DNA of 64,000 nucleotides from Roseibium album (GTDB lineage: Bacteria > Pseudomonadota > Alphaproteobacteria > Rhizobiales > Stappiaceae), in contig CXTY01000024.1 of the NCBI GenBank assembly GCA_001404055.1, positions 1-64,000 on the forward strand, in the 5' to 3' direction. Every line of letters begins with the position of its first letter. The stretch's first letter is position 1. The notes under the pieces were generated by a model. The model searched no databases. It saw only the letters and a list, made by a program, of their open reading frames with translations, and was not told where the DNA came from. The position numbers were made by a program, and so were the translations under genes. This document shows positions 54,382 through 63,468 of the stretch, piece by piece.

Positions 54382-55539
54382 TCACAATTCGACAGTATCT
54401 TCTTCTGGTTCTCCGACCGGCAATGTCAAGATGAAAGAAGCTCCTCCACCAGGCCCATTTTCGAGTCGCAGGTCACCGCCATGATTTTGAGCTATCGAGC
54501 GCGAAATAGCCAATCCCAGACCAACACCCTTGTGTTTGGCACCTGTGAACGCCCTGAACAACCCATCAACAAGCGCGTCCGGCACGCCCGGTCCGTTGTC
54601 TTTGACGCGAAACTCCAAAAACCCATCGGCACGGCTCACTGACAAGATGACTCTCTTGACCACCTGATCCGCGACAGCTTCCCGCGCGTTGCGAAGAAGA
54701 TTTATGAGGATTTGCCTGACTTGCACAGGATCAGCCTGTAGCGACGGCAATCCGTTTTCCAGGTCTGACTGAAGATAAGTCTCGTCCTCACTAATGCCGA
54801 GTTCAGCCATTTCCAGACAAGACTTCACAAGCTCAGAAACATCAATCGTCTCGCGCTGCGGCGCCTTTTTCTCAACAAGCTGCCGCATGCGCTGAATGAT
54901 TTCACCAGCCCGTTCAGCCTCGCGTTCAGCCTTGCCTATGACATCGAGCAGCAGGGGATCAAGAGACCCATCAGCCTTTGCTTTTCGTGAGACCGATTGA
55001 AGATAAAGCAGTGCGGCGGTCAGTGGCTGATTGAGCTCATGAGCAATTGCCGCTCCCATTTCATCGAGCGCGCTGATACGGGTCATATGCAGGAGCTGAG
55101 CCTGGGTTTTGGCAAGACGATCTTCGATCTGCTTCCTTGCGCGTAGATCTCTTAAAATACCGATGAACTGACGGCCGCCCTGGGTACTTGCCTCACCGAT
55201 TGACAGTTCTATCGGAAAGACTGTGCCATCCTTGTGCTTGGCCTTCACTTCCCGGCCGATGCCGATGATTTTCTTCTCGCCCGTATCAAGATAATTCTTC
55301 ACGTAATGATCATGAGCACCGGCATATTCGCGCGGCATGATCCGGCTTACATTCTGGCCGAGAAGATCAGACGCTTCATATCCGAACAACCGCTCGCAGG
55401 CTTTGTTGAACGCAAGTACATTTCCCCGATCGTCAGTCACGATCATGCCGTCAACTGCCGTATCGAAGACGCTGGCAAGCCGTGCTTCTGTGACAGCCGC
55501 AATAGCGTCCTCGCGATCCAAAACACTGTCTTCGGCCAT
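54382..55539 (-). CDS. fixL: Oxygen sensor histidine kinase FixL (soluble, haem PAS)
   Basis: A 385-residue kinase. A PAS domain at about residues 20-140 carries the FixL haem signature: AGAHDHYVKNYLDTGEKK with the proximal His, then IIGIGREVKAKHKDGTVFP with the arginine that signals oxygen binding. The HisKA helix has EMGAAIAHELNQPLTAAL with the phospho-His, and the ATPase has NLLRNAREAV, VKDNGPGVP and HKGVGLGLAI. There are no membrane helices, unlike Sinorhizobium FixL and like Bradyrhizobium FixL. The start at 55539 was preferred to TTG at 55551. Confidence 0.93.
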   Translation of the reverse strand: MAEDSVLDREDAIAAVTEARLASVFDTAVDGMIVTDDRGNVLAFNKACERLFGYEASDLLGQNVSRIMPREYAGAHDHYVKNYLDTGEKKIIGIGREVKAKHKDGTVFPIELSIGEASTQGGRQFIGILRDLRARKQIEDRLAKTQAQLLHMTRISALDEMGAAIAHELNQPLTAALLYLQSVSRKAKADGSLDPLLLDVIGKAEREAERAGEIIQRMRQLVEKKAPQRETIDVSELVKSCLEMAELGISEDETYLQSDLENGLPSLQADPVQVRQILINLLRNAREAVADQVVKRVILSVSRADGFLEFRVKDNGPGVPDALVDGLFRAFTGAKHKGVGLGLAISRSIAQNHGGDLRLENGPGGGASFILTLPVGEPEEDTVEL

Positions 55540-55614
55540 TCCCGCACCCAAATGAAATCCACTTCCATTTAAGCTTTAAGGGTAATCACTTAGACCAGCA
55601 ACCCGTCAAGACAG

Positions 55615-56787
55615 CTAAATCTCTGGTAACCAAGCGCTAATTCGACGAACAGCTTCCTCCAAGTGATCTTTCCTTCTGGCATAACAAAGACGCACGTAGT
55701 TTTCACCGCCAGGTCCAAACGCAGTTCCCGGAGCCAACCCCACACCTGTCTGGCGAACAAGATCAAGCGCGAACTCGCGTGTGTCCGTGACACCATCAAT
55801 TGAAAAGAAAAGATAAAAAGCGCCTTTTGGTGGCTGAACCTTCACCCGGTTCAGGCTTTGCAGACCATTGAGGACACACTCGCGGCCCTCACGCGCCCGG
55901 GTAACCTGCTTTGCAAGGAACGCCTTGCCTTCTGTCAAAGCTGCAACCGAAGCCCACTGGGAACTGGAAGGAACACCGGACGTTGAATATTGGATCAGAT
56001 TTTCAAACACCTGCCCCAGCACAGCCGGCGCGGAAATCCAGCCGATGCGCCAGCCGGTCATCGCCCAGTTCTTCGACATCGAGTTGACAAAAATGACCTG
56101 GTCTTCTTCATCGCTAATATCATGGAACGATGGCGCTCTGCGGCCCTCGCCATAGTAGAAGAGCGCATAAATCTCGTCAGCGATAATCCAAAGGTTATGT
56201 TTACGGGCAAGGGCAAGAAATTCCTTGAGAACACTTTCCTCTGCGACCCATCCGGTTGGATTGCAAGGCGAATTCAAAAAGAGAGCCGTCGTATTCGGTG
56301 TAATTGCGGCTTCGATGTCCTCGACATGCAGTTCCCAGCCTGTATCCCTTTCGCGCATCGGCACACACACCGCGTGGGCACCATGAATTTCGACTGCGGC
56401 TGTAACATTCGGCCAGGCTGGTGTCGGCACAATGACTTCCTTGCCAGCACCGGAGACAGCCTGCACAGCCAGCTGGATCGCCTGCATGCCCGAGCCGGTC
56501 ACGAAAAATCGCTCAGGGGCAAAGGCTTTGCCATAAAGCTCGCCGTGATAGGAAGCCAGAGCTTCGCGCAGTTGCGGTATGCCACGCTGGTAGGTGTAAA
56601 ATGTCTCACCGCGGTCCATTGAGTCTTTTGCAGCCCTGCAGATGAAGTCCGGCGTCGGCAAATCGCCTTCGCCCGCCCACAACGGGATCAGGTCTTCGCG
56701 TCCCCACCCGGCATTGAACACTTCGACGATCCCGCTTTCCGGCGCATTTCTAGCTTCAGGGCTTAGTCGATTGATCAGGCTGGTCAC
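55615..56787 (-). CDS. Aminotransferase class I/II (AspC/AspB-like)
   Basis: A 390-residue PLP-dependent aminotransferase. It has YTYQRGIPQLREALASYHGE, GSGMQAIQLAVQAVSGAG, FLNSPCNPTGWVAEE with the PLP-pyridine-binding Asn, DEIYALFYYG, and the Schiff-base lysine in VNSMSKNWAMTGWRIGW near residue 236. The C-terminal arginine is in NYVRLCYAR. An amino-acid or branched/aromatic amino-acid substrate is likely; the exact one is not determined. It stands alone between fixL and the SSS-type kinase. Confidence 0.9.
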   Translation of the reverse strand: MTSLINRLSPEARNAPESGIVEVFNAGWGREDLIPLWAGEGDLPTPDFICRAAKDSMDRGETFYTYQRGIPQLREALASYHGELYGKAFAPERFFVTGSGMQAIQLAVQAVSGAGKEVIVPTPAWPNVTAAVEIHGAHAVCVPMRERDTGWELHVEDIEAAITPNTTALFLNSPCNPTGWVAEESVLKEFLALARKHNLWIIADEIYALFYYGEGRRAPSFHDISDEEDQVIFVNSMSKNWAMTGWRIGWISAPAVLGQVFENLIQYSTSGVPSSSQWASVAALTEGKAFLAKQVTRAREGRECVLNGLQSLNRVKVQPPKGAFYLFFSIDGVTDTREFALDLVRQTGVGLAPGTAFGPGGENYVRLCYARRKDHLEEAVRRISAWLPEI

Positions 56788-57075
56788 TTGGCATATCCCT
56801 CTTCACGGCTTTGGCCCACCTTACTTGATTTATTGCGCGATGATTTATGAAAGGATTTGAAGCCAACTTCACAATCAGTGATCAATCGGGCACATCGCCC
56901 GAAGCACAAAACGCCGATAGATCTTGTCTTGTTCGCAAGGCGAATGGACATAGCGGGTCAGCTGTGATCCGATCCTGAAAAGCAACGGAACAGGTTTCTA
57001 CCGACAGGGCTATGATCATGCCTCGGATGATACGCACCGGAGCTAGAACCGTTTGGGAGGACGGTAAACCAAACA

Positions 57076-60000
57076 ATGATGCACGGATGGCTCGTGATAC
57101 TGGCCGCAACGGCCTACATCTTGTTTTTGTTTGCGATTGCAAGCTATGGCGACCGCATGCCGCGACAGTACTCGTCGCGCGCTGGTGGGCGCCCAATTAT
57201 TTATGCGCTCTCCCTGTCTGTCTATTGTACTTCGTGGACGTTCTTTGGCTCCGTCGGTTACGCCAGTCGAAGCGGTGCTGAATTCCTGGCGATCTACATC
57301 GGGCCCCTGCTGGTTTTTGCGCTTGGTTATCCGCTTCTGCGACGCATTATTCAGATCTCCAAAGCCGAGAGCATCACGTCAATCGCGGATTTCATTGGTG
57401 CGCGATACGGTAAAAGCCAGTCAGTTGCGGCCCTTGCGACGTTGATTGCCGTTATTGGAATCATTCCCTACATCGCCCTTCAGCTCAAGGCTGTTTCGCT
57501 GTCCATCACGACGATGGTCGGTCCGCTCATTACACCCGGCGACGTTTTTACCCCGGTGTTTGACGACATCACGCTGCTTATTGCATTAGGCATGGCTATT
57601 TTCAGCTGGGCGTTCGGAACCCGCCACATTGATGCGACCGAACACCAGGAAGGCCTGATGCTCGCGATTGCGGCAGAGGCCGTTGTCAAATTGATCGCTT
57701 TCCTGGCAATCGGCATATGGGTCACCTACGCCCTGTTCGATGGCCCCTTCGATCTTGTCCGGGCAATATCGGAAGCACCGGAAGTTGCTGAAATCTTCGA
57801 ACGACCCATCGATGTCAGCAACCTGGTCGTCCTGACCATGTTGTCGGCATTCGCCATTTTGCTTCTACCGCGTCAATTCCACGTCACCGTGACAGAGAAT
57901 AACTCCGACGCTGAGCTTCGTCGCGCCACATGGATGTTTCCGGTCTACCTGGTTCTGATCAATCTGTTTGTTATTCCCATCGCGGCTGCCGGATTGCTGC
58001 GCTTCGGGCAGGACATCAACCCGGATACATTCGTCCTGGCACTGCCAATTGATGCCGGGCAACACTGGTTGGCGCTGTTTGTGTTTATTGGCGGCCTTTC
58101 TGCCGCAACAGCCATGGTAATCGTCGCAACTGTTGCCCTTGCAATCATGATTTCCAATGACATCGTGGTGCCGCTGCTGTTGCGCAGGCGCAGCGAGGCT
58201 GAAGTCGTCAATACGAGCGGGCGCGACATGAGCCGCCAGCTTCTGACGATCCGCCGTTTTGCGATCTTTGGAATCCTGCTGCTTGCCTATGCGTACTACC
58301 GCGCTGCCGGAGATACAGCTGCGCTTGTCTCAATTGGTCTGCTGTCGTTCGCTGCGATTGCACAATTCGCACCGGCGTTCGTGGGTGCTTTGATCTGGCG
58401 ACGCGCAACGGCATTAGGCGCCATGGGAGGCCTGTGCGGCGGCTTTCTCCTGTGGGGCTACACGCTTCTGTTGCCGACGTTTGCCCAGTCGGGTCTCGTA
58501 TCAGTTGGTATCCTTGAAACCGGGCCATTCGGCATCGAATTTCTGAACCCCCAGTCCCTGCTTGGGCTGGAAATGGATCCTTTCATCCACGGCACTCTCT
58601 GGAGCCTGCTCATCAACATTGTGCTTTTCGTCGGGTTTTCTTTCTTGCGCAAACCGCTCCCAGCGGAAACCCTGCAGGCGAATGTCTTTGTTCCCGCCGA
58701 ATTTACGCAATCCCCGAGCCTGCGCTACTGGCGAACCGAGGTTACGTCCGGCGACCTGCAATCAACCGTGGCACGCTACCTTGGTGAAGAGCGAACCGAG
58801 CGGTCCTTCCAAAGATTTGCGAGCGAGCGCGCTATATCGCTTGATCCAAACACACAGGCTGATGCAAATCTCCTGCGATTTTCTGAACAGCTCCTGGCGA
58901 GTGCAATTGGCGCAGCCTCATCCCGCCTCGTGCTGACGTTGATGATGAAACGGCACGATCCGTCGACAAAGGGAGCTGTGAAGCTCCTTGATGATGCTTC
59001 GATTGCCATCCAGTACAACCGCGATCTCCTGCAAACCGCACTCAATCAGGTCCGGCAGGGAATCGGCGTATTTGACCGCGACCTGAGACTGATCTGCTGG
59101 AACCGGCAGTTCCGTGACCTGCTCGGTCTCCCCGCAGATTATGGACAGGTCGGCACTACGCTGGACGCCATTTTGCGCTTCAATGCCGAACGTGGTGAAC
59201 ATGGCCCGGGTGCTGTTGAAACAATCGTCGCAGACCGCATCGAAAAACTTGTTCTTATTCAAGAGACCTTTCAGGAACGTCTGAGATCAACCGGCACCGT
59301 TTTTGAGGTTCGCATCAGTCCAATGCCTGACGGTGGCATCGTCACCACTTACACGGATATCACTGAAAGGGTCATGGCAGAAGAAGCACTTGCCCGTGCC
59401 AATGAGACCCTGGAGCGCCGTGTCCGCGAAAGAACCGAAGAACTTACCCACGTCAACGAGCGGCTCGTTGAAGCAACCCACGCTGCCGAAGAGGCAAATA
59501 TTGGCAAGACCCGATTTCTGGCTGCTGCCGGGCACGACATTCTGCAACCATTGAATGCTGCGCGGTTATACGCGTCCGTTCTGGTCGACAAGCTCAAGGA
59601 AGGTCATGAGGGAGACCTTGTTCGAAATGTCGAACTGGCGCTGGAATCCGTAGAGGACATCTTGGGTGCGGTGCTCGATATTTCCAGGTTGGACACCGGT
59701 GCCTTGAAGCCCGAACCAACAGTATTCAGGCTGGACGAACTTCTACGTGGTCTGGCGTTGGATTTTCAGCCCGTCGCCGAGGAAAAGGGACTTGACCTCA
59801 GAATCGTGTCAACCTCGCTCTCGGTACGAACAGATCGCAGGCTATTGCGACGACTGCTTCAGAATCTCGTTTCCAATGCTCTGAAATATACACAGAAGGG
59901 GCGCGTTCTTGTTGGATGCCGCAGATCTGACAATCGCGTCATCGTCGAGATTCATGACACGGGCATGGGTATTCCACAAAGCAAACAAAAGGTAATTTTC

Positions 60001-60597
60001 CAGGAGTTTCACCGACTGGATGACGGCATGCGGGTTGCAAAAGGCCTAGGTCTTGGCCTTTCCATTGTTGAACGGATCAGCCATGTCCTCAATCATCCGG
60101 TTAAACTGCGATCAAAGATGAGCCAGGGCTCCTGTTTTACCGTTGAGCTGCCGCGCTCTGCAGCTATGCCTGATCTCAAGCCGCTTCAACATCCGCCAGC
60201 TTCGGTGGGGCATCTCGATGGTCTCTGCGTGCTGGCCATTGACAACGAGCCCGACATTTTGAGCGGTATGCGCCACTTGCTCTCCAACTGGAATTGCGAT
60301 GTCTTCACAGCTGCCGATGAAGTTGAGGCAGCCTCCTTGCTGAACAAGGCTGGCCAAACGCCGGACGTCATTCTCGCTGACTATCACCTGGATAACGGCA
60401 CTGGAATTGAAGCGATTGTCAAATTGAGGTGGAAGTTTGGAAGCCAGATCCCGGCAATCCTAATAACAGCAGATCGAAGCCGGGCAGTGCGCACTGAAGC
60501 CAGCGATAAGGAAATCACGTTCTTCAACAAGCCGATCAAACCGGCGGCCTTGCGGGCACATCTAACGCGCTGCCAAACGGGGCAAGCTGCTGAGTAA
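57076..60597 (+). CDS. Hybrid histidine kinase with SSS-family transporter domain (CrbS-like)
   Basis: A 1173-residue membrane sensor. Residues 1-545 form a sodium/solute-symporter-like domain with about 13 helices (LSVYCTSWTFFGSVGYASRS, ITSIADFIGARYGKSQSVAA, and the conserved FPVYLVLINLFVIPIAAAG). A PAS domain follows near residues 655-770, then a coiled coil (RANETLERRVRERTEELTHV). The HisKA His is near 820 in AAAGHDILQPLNAARLYASV, the ATPase has LVSNALKYT and GLGLGLSIVE, and a receiver has ILADYHLDNG (phospho-Asp near 1102). It matches CrbS/MxtR-type kinases, which regulate acetate use in other proteobacteria. Its convergent LuxR regulator supports this. Confidence 0.9.
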   Translation: MMHGWLVILAATAYILFLFAIASYGDRMPRQYSSRAGGRPIIYALSLSVYCTSWTFFGSVGYASRSGAEFLAIYIGPLLVFALGYPLLRRIIQISKAESITSIADFIGARYGKSQSVAALATLIAVIGIIPYIALQLKAVSLSITTMVGPLITPGDVFTPVFDDITLLIALGMAIFSWAFGTRHIDATEHQEGLMLAIAAEAVVKLIAFLAIGIWVTYALFDGPFDLVRAISEAPEVAEIFERPIDVSNLVVLTMLSAFAILLLPRQFHVTVTENNSDAELRRATWMFPVYLVLINLFVIPIAAAGLLRFGQDINPDTFVLALPIDAGQHWLALFVFIGGLSAATAMVIVATVALAIMISNDIVVPLLLRRRSEAEVVNTSGRDMSRQLLTIRRFAIFGILLLAYAYYRAAGDTAALVSIGLLSFAAIAQFAPAFVGALIWRRATALGAMGGLCGGFLLWGYTLLLPTFAQSGLVSVGILETGPFGIEFLNPQSLLGLEMDPFIHGTLWSLLINIVLFVGFSFLRKPLPAETLQANVFVPAEFTQSPSLRYWRTEVTSGDLQSTVARYLGEERTERSFQRFASERAISLDPNTQADANLLRFSEQLLASAIGAASSRLVLTLMMKRHDPSTKGAVKLLDDASIAIQYNRDLLQTALNQVRQGIGVFDRDLRLICWNRQFRDLLGLPADYGQVGTTLDAILRFNAERGEHGPGAVETIVADRIEKLVLIQETFQERLRSTGTVFEVRISPMPDGGIVTTYTDITERVMAEEALARANETLERRVRERTEELTHVNERLVEATHAAEEANIGKTRFLAAAGHDILQPLNAARLYASVLVDKLKEGHEGDLVRNVELALESVEDILGAVLDISRLDTGALKPEPTVFRLDELLRGLALDFQPVAEEKGLDLRIVSTSLSVRTDRRLLRRLLQNLVSNALKYTQKGRVLVGCRRSDNRVIVEIHDTGMGIPQSKQKVIFQEFHRLDDGMRVAKGLGLGLSIVERISHVLNHPVKLRSKMSQGSCFTVELPRSAAMPDLKPLQHPPASVGHLDGLCVLAIDNEPDILSGMRHLLSNWNCDVFTAADEVEAASLLNKAGQTPDVILADYHLDNGTGIEAIVKLRWKFGSQIPAILITADRSRAVRTEASDKEITFFNKPIKPAALRAHLTRCQTGQAAE

Positions 60598-60709
60598 GCT
60601 GAACCCGTTCACGCGGTCGTCAGTTCTTAGGAGTTCTGGAAACACGCCCAATCAGCTACTGCAAAGTCTTTGCGAAACCTGATCTACCGATTGCGCGCGC
60701 CCCCAGCAC

Positions 60710-61390
60710 CTAAACCTCCTCGGATTCCGTCTCTTCACCGCCAATCTGCCATTGGCCTGCTTCAATTTTCGAAGCAGCGATAACTGCCTGAGTGCGACTT
60801 TCCACGCCGAGTTTCTGCAAAATTGCAGATACGTGCGCCTTTACAGTCGCCTCCGACACGGACAGTTCATAGGCGATCTGCTTGTTCAACAAGCCTTCCG
60901 ACAACATCATCAGAACACGCACTTGCTGAGGTGTCAGGGTTGCAAGTCTTTGAACAAGGTCTCCGCTGCCATCATCGGCAGCAAGGTCGACGTCGGGCGG
61001 CGTCCACATGTTGCCGGACATAACCTCACCGAGGGCTTCGCGGATCACGTCAATACCGTGTGACTTGGGAATAAATCCGGAGGCTCCAAATTCAATTGCA
61101 CGCCTGATCGCCTGCGGGTCTTCGTTGGCCGAAACAACAACCACCGGCACACCTGAATATTGAGCGCGTAGGTACATGAGACCGGAAAATCCCCGCATTC
61201 CGGGCATGGACAGGTCCAGTAAAATCAGATCGACGTCGCCATCCTGCTCCAGACGCGTTGTCACGTCTTCAAGCGCGCCGGCTTCCACAATAGTGGCCTC
61301 TGGGTATTGCGTTTCCAGTGTTTGACGCAAAGCACCCCGAAACAGGGGATGGTCATCTGCTATGATGAACTTAAATGAAGTCGCCGACAC
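60710..61390 (-). CDS. Response regulator, LuxR-type (CrbR/AgmR-like)
   Basis: A 226-residue regulator. The receiver has FIIADDHPLFRGALRQTLE, the phospho-Asp in LILLDLSMPGMRG and the lysine in FIPKSHG. The LuxR output domain is LTPQQVRVLMMLSEGLLNKQ, IAYELSVSEATVKAHVSAIL and GVESRTQAVI. It is convergent with the SSS-type kinase, with a 112-base gap. In other proteobacteria the CrbS-CrbR pair activates acetyl-CoA synthetase. No acs gene is in this window, so its target lies elsewhere if the role is conserved. Confidence 0.9.
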   Translation of the reverse strand: MSATSFKFIIADDHPLFRGALRQTLETQYPEATIVEAGALEDVTTRLEQDGDVDLILLDLSMPGMRGFSGLMYLRAQYSGVPVVVVSANEDPQAIRRAIEFGASGFIPKSHGIDVIREALGEVMSGNMWTPPDVDLAADDGSGDLVQRLATLTPQQVRVLMMLSEGLLNKQIAYELSVSEATVKAHVSAILQKLGVESRTQAVIAASKIEAGQWQIGGEETESEEV

Positions 61391-61861
61391 GTTGTTATTC
61401 CTCCCTCAACGGCCTTGATCCCGCCTCACGACCAGCTTTACCAAGCGCCGAAGCCTCCCGTTGCGCTTCAAAGCCATATTTGTCGGGCACCGAGCTCTGT
61501 GTTGCGGACTATCGTCGTCTATGTTTGCCTCAAGGATCGCGCTCAAGTCAAACGATGCTTTGGACCAAGAAGGATAGGCAAGGTCGACCAAAGCAGCAGC
61601 CCCTCAATATTTCACGATACAGACGTTATCCGCCAAGCTATTAATAAATCAAGGGGACGTACATTCCCGATAACACAACCAAAAGAGTAACTAAATCCAA
61701 TTACACTGACTTTCGCTCGACTTTCTGCGGCTCTTGGTCGAATTAGTTAAATTTTCCACAGACTACATTTCTTATTGATAATTAATCGAAAGACAGTAAC
61801 AAATGAACTTGTATGATATTTTGAGATAATTCAATCAGTTCTGGGCACGCGAAACTATAAA
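61391..61861. other. Intergenic stretch, nothing recognised
   Basis: About 470 bases between the LuxR regulator and the thioesterase, clearly AT-rich from 61700 on. It should contain the divergent promoters of these two genes. No repeat or RNA was seen, and the short ORFs lack coding character. Confidence 0.5.
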
Positions 61862-62731
61862 ATGACACTTCAAGCGACTCTGTTTTCCTTTGTGAACCGC
61901 TGGGAATGCGATGAGAACGACCATCTCAACGTACAGTTTTACTTTAGCCGTTTTGAGGAAGCAGATCGCCAGTTCCGGCTGTTGTCCAGTCTGAGCGAAA
62001 CATTGGTCGGGGCGCGCCGCGTGCGTCATGTCCGATATCACAAGGAGTTGCGCACAGGAGACCTTGTTACCGTTCAATCGAGCATTGCTTTTGACGGTCC
62101 TCACATGCTGACTGTCGTTCATGAGATGCGTGAAAGTAGCACAGGTACGCTCGCTGCGACCGCACTTGACGGCTACGAGCCGAACGTAAATTCAGCCAAA
62201 ACCCTTCGACAAAGGTTCAAGGATTTTCAATCGCCTATGATCGCGGAAGCGGCACCCAAAGGAATACAGACCGGGCCTTCAAGTTTGAAAGCTTCGCTTT
62301 CCGGATTGCAGGCGAATGGTGCCGGGATCTGTTTTCGCGGCACAGTCCTGCCGCGCGATATTGCGACGGATGGCAAGGCAGATGACCGTTATGCTTTGTC
62401 TTGCTGCACTGATGCTGTTGCCCATGTCTGGCAAAGAACCCCAATGACACATGCTTATCTGACAGAAAATGGATATGGCCGTGTCGCGGTCGAAATGAAG
62501 CTGACCTGGGCAACACCTTTGAAAAGCGGTGACACCGTCGCCGTGGCGACGGGTTTCACGGCCGTGACCTCCAAAACATTTTCCATGCGCCATCACCTGT
62601 TCGAAAGCCGAACAAACAGGCTTGCCGCAACTCTGGATGTCGTTGCGCTAACAATGGATCTGACATCAAGGAAGGCCGTCGCTCTTCCCGAAGACGCCCA
62701 TCAAGTCATCAGCAAGATGCTGATCGACTAA
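61862..62731 (+). CDS. Double hotdog acyl-CoA thioesterase-like protein
   Basis: A 289-residue protein with two hotdog units. The first (residues 4-110) has FVNRWECDENDHLNVQFYFS, the 4HBT/YbgC-type Asp-His motif, followed by VRYHKELRTGDLVTVQSSIA. The second (about 145-285) has a similar but weaker pattern, ALSCCTDAVAHVWQ and LTWATPLKSGDTVAVATGF. It is therefore probably an acyl-CoA thioesterase with one catalytic and one partner domain. Chain-length preference is unknown. It converges on the coiled-coil protein gene with a 22-base gap. Confidence 0.78.
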   Translation: MTLQATLFSFVNRWECDENDHLNVQFYFSRFEEADRQFRLLSSLSETLVGARRVRHVRYHKELRTGDLVTVQSSIAFDGPHMLTVVHEMRESSTGTLAATALDGYEPNVNSAKTLRQRFKDFQSPMIAEAAPKGIQTGPSSLKASLSGLQANGAGICFRGTVLPRDIATDGKADDRYALSCCTDAVAHVWQRTPMTHAYLTENGYGRVAVEMKLTWATPLKSGDTVAVATGFTAVTSKTFSMRHHLFESRTNRLAATLDVVALTMDLTSRKAVALPEDAHQVISKMLID

Positions 62732-62753
62732 GGAGAAGCGTAGCAGGCGCACC

Positions 62754-63302
62754 TCAGTTGCTGCTGTTGTCGCCGTCAAAGTCCTTCTGGAGGTCACGCA
62801 CCATGCCGAAAAACCGTCGCATGGCGCTTTCGGTGAACGTCAGAACCTTTTCCAGCTCTTCTTCGTCCTTATTACTCAGCTTGGGACTATCTTTTTCCGG
62901 AGTCTCGTCTGCTTCTGGCTGAACTTCGGACGTTTCAGGAGACTGCATTTCCTCGTTGCCGGTATCGCCGGATTCAATTTCTTCCAAACGAGCCGTGAGC
63001 CGGTCGACTTCTTCTGCAAGTTCGTTGATCTCCGCGAGATAAGCGTCTTCTGCCAAAGGAACCGGACTGCAGCGCCAGGAACTGTTCTGTTCCTGACAAA
63101 CGGACACCGTCCCGTTTTGCCGATCCACTCTCAGTATGTCGCCATCAACGGCTACCAGTGAATACCGGTCGGGTTGACCATCGGTGACGATATCCACCAA
63201 ATCGGGATCAACGCCATCCTGGGCAGCGACAGAAACCGTCAAGAGAAGAACTGCCGCCACACTGGTGAACAATAAAGAAGACAGGTCTTTGCCGATCGTC
63301 AT
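62754..63302 (-). CDS. Exported coiled-coil protein, unknown
   Basis: A 182-residue protein with a Sec signal peptide (LLFTSVAAVLLLTVSVAAQ). A short beta unit follows (DRYSLVAVDGDILRVDRQNG, with a cysteine pair CQEQNSSWRC that could form a disulphide), then a coiled coil (AEINELAEEVDRLTARLEEI), an acidic disordered stretch (Glu/Ser/Pro) and a C-terminal helix (ESAMRRFFGMVRDLQKDF). It may associate with the cell envelope. I do not recognise the family. The start at 63302 has TGGAG seven bases upstream and begins the signal peptide. Confidence 0.75.
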   Translation of the reverse strand: MTIGKDLSSLLFTSVAAVLLLTVSVAAQDGVDPDLVDIVTDGQPDRYSLVAVDGDILRVDRQNGTVSVCQEQNSSWRCSPVPLAEDAYLAEINELAEEVDRLTARLEEIESGDTGNEEMQSPETSEVQPEADETPEKDSPKLSNKDEEELEKVLTFTESAMRRFFGMVRDLQKDFDGDNSSN

Positions 63303-63468
63303 GATGCATCTCCAATTGATGTCCAATGCGTGTTCAGGCAGGACCCAAGCGTCCGAACCTACAAATCGCACGAGTTCACATCGAATTCTATCCTGATCGA
63401 TGCCACGATTCCGTGGCCAAAGCACGACTAAATGCCGTTTAATCAAAATCTACTTCGGGATTGATCAA

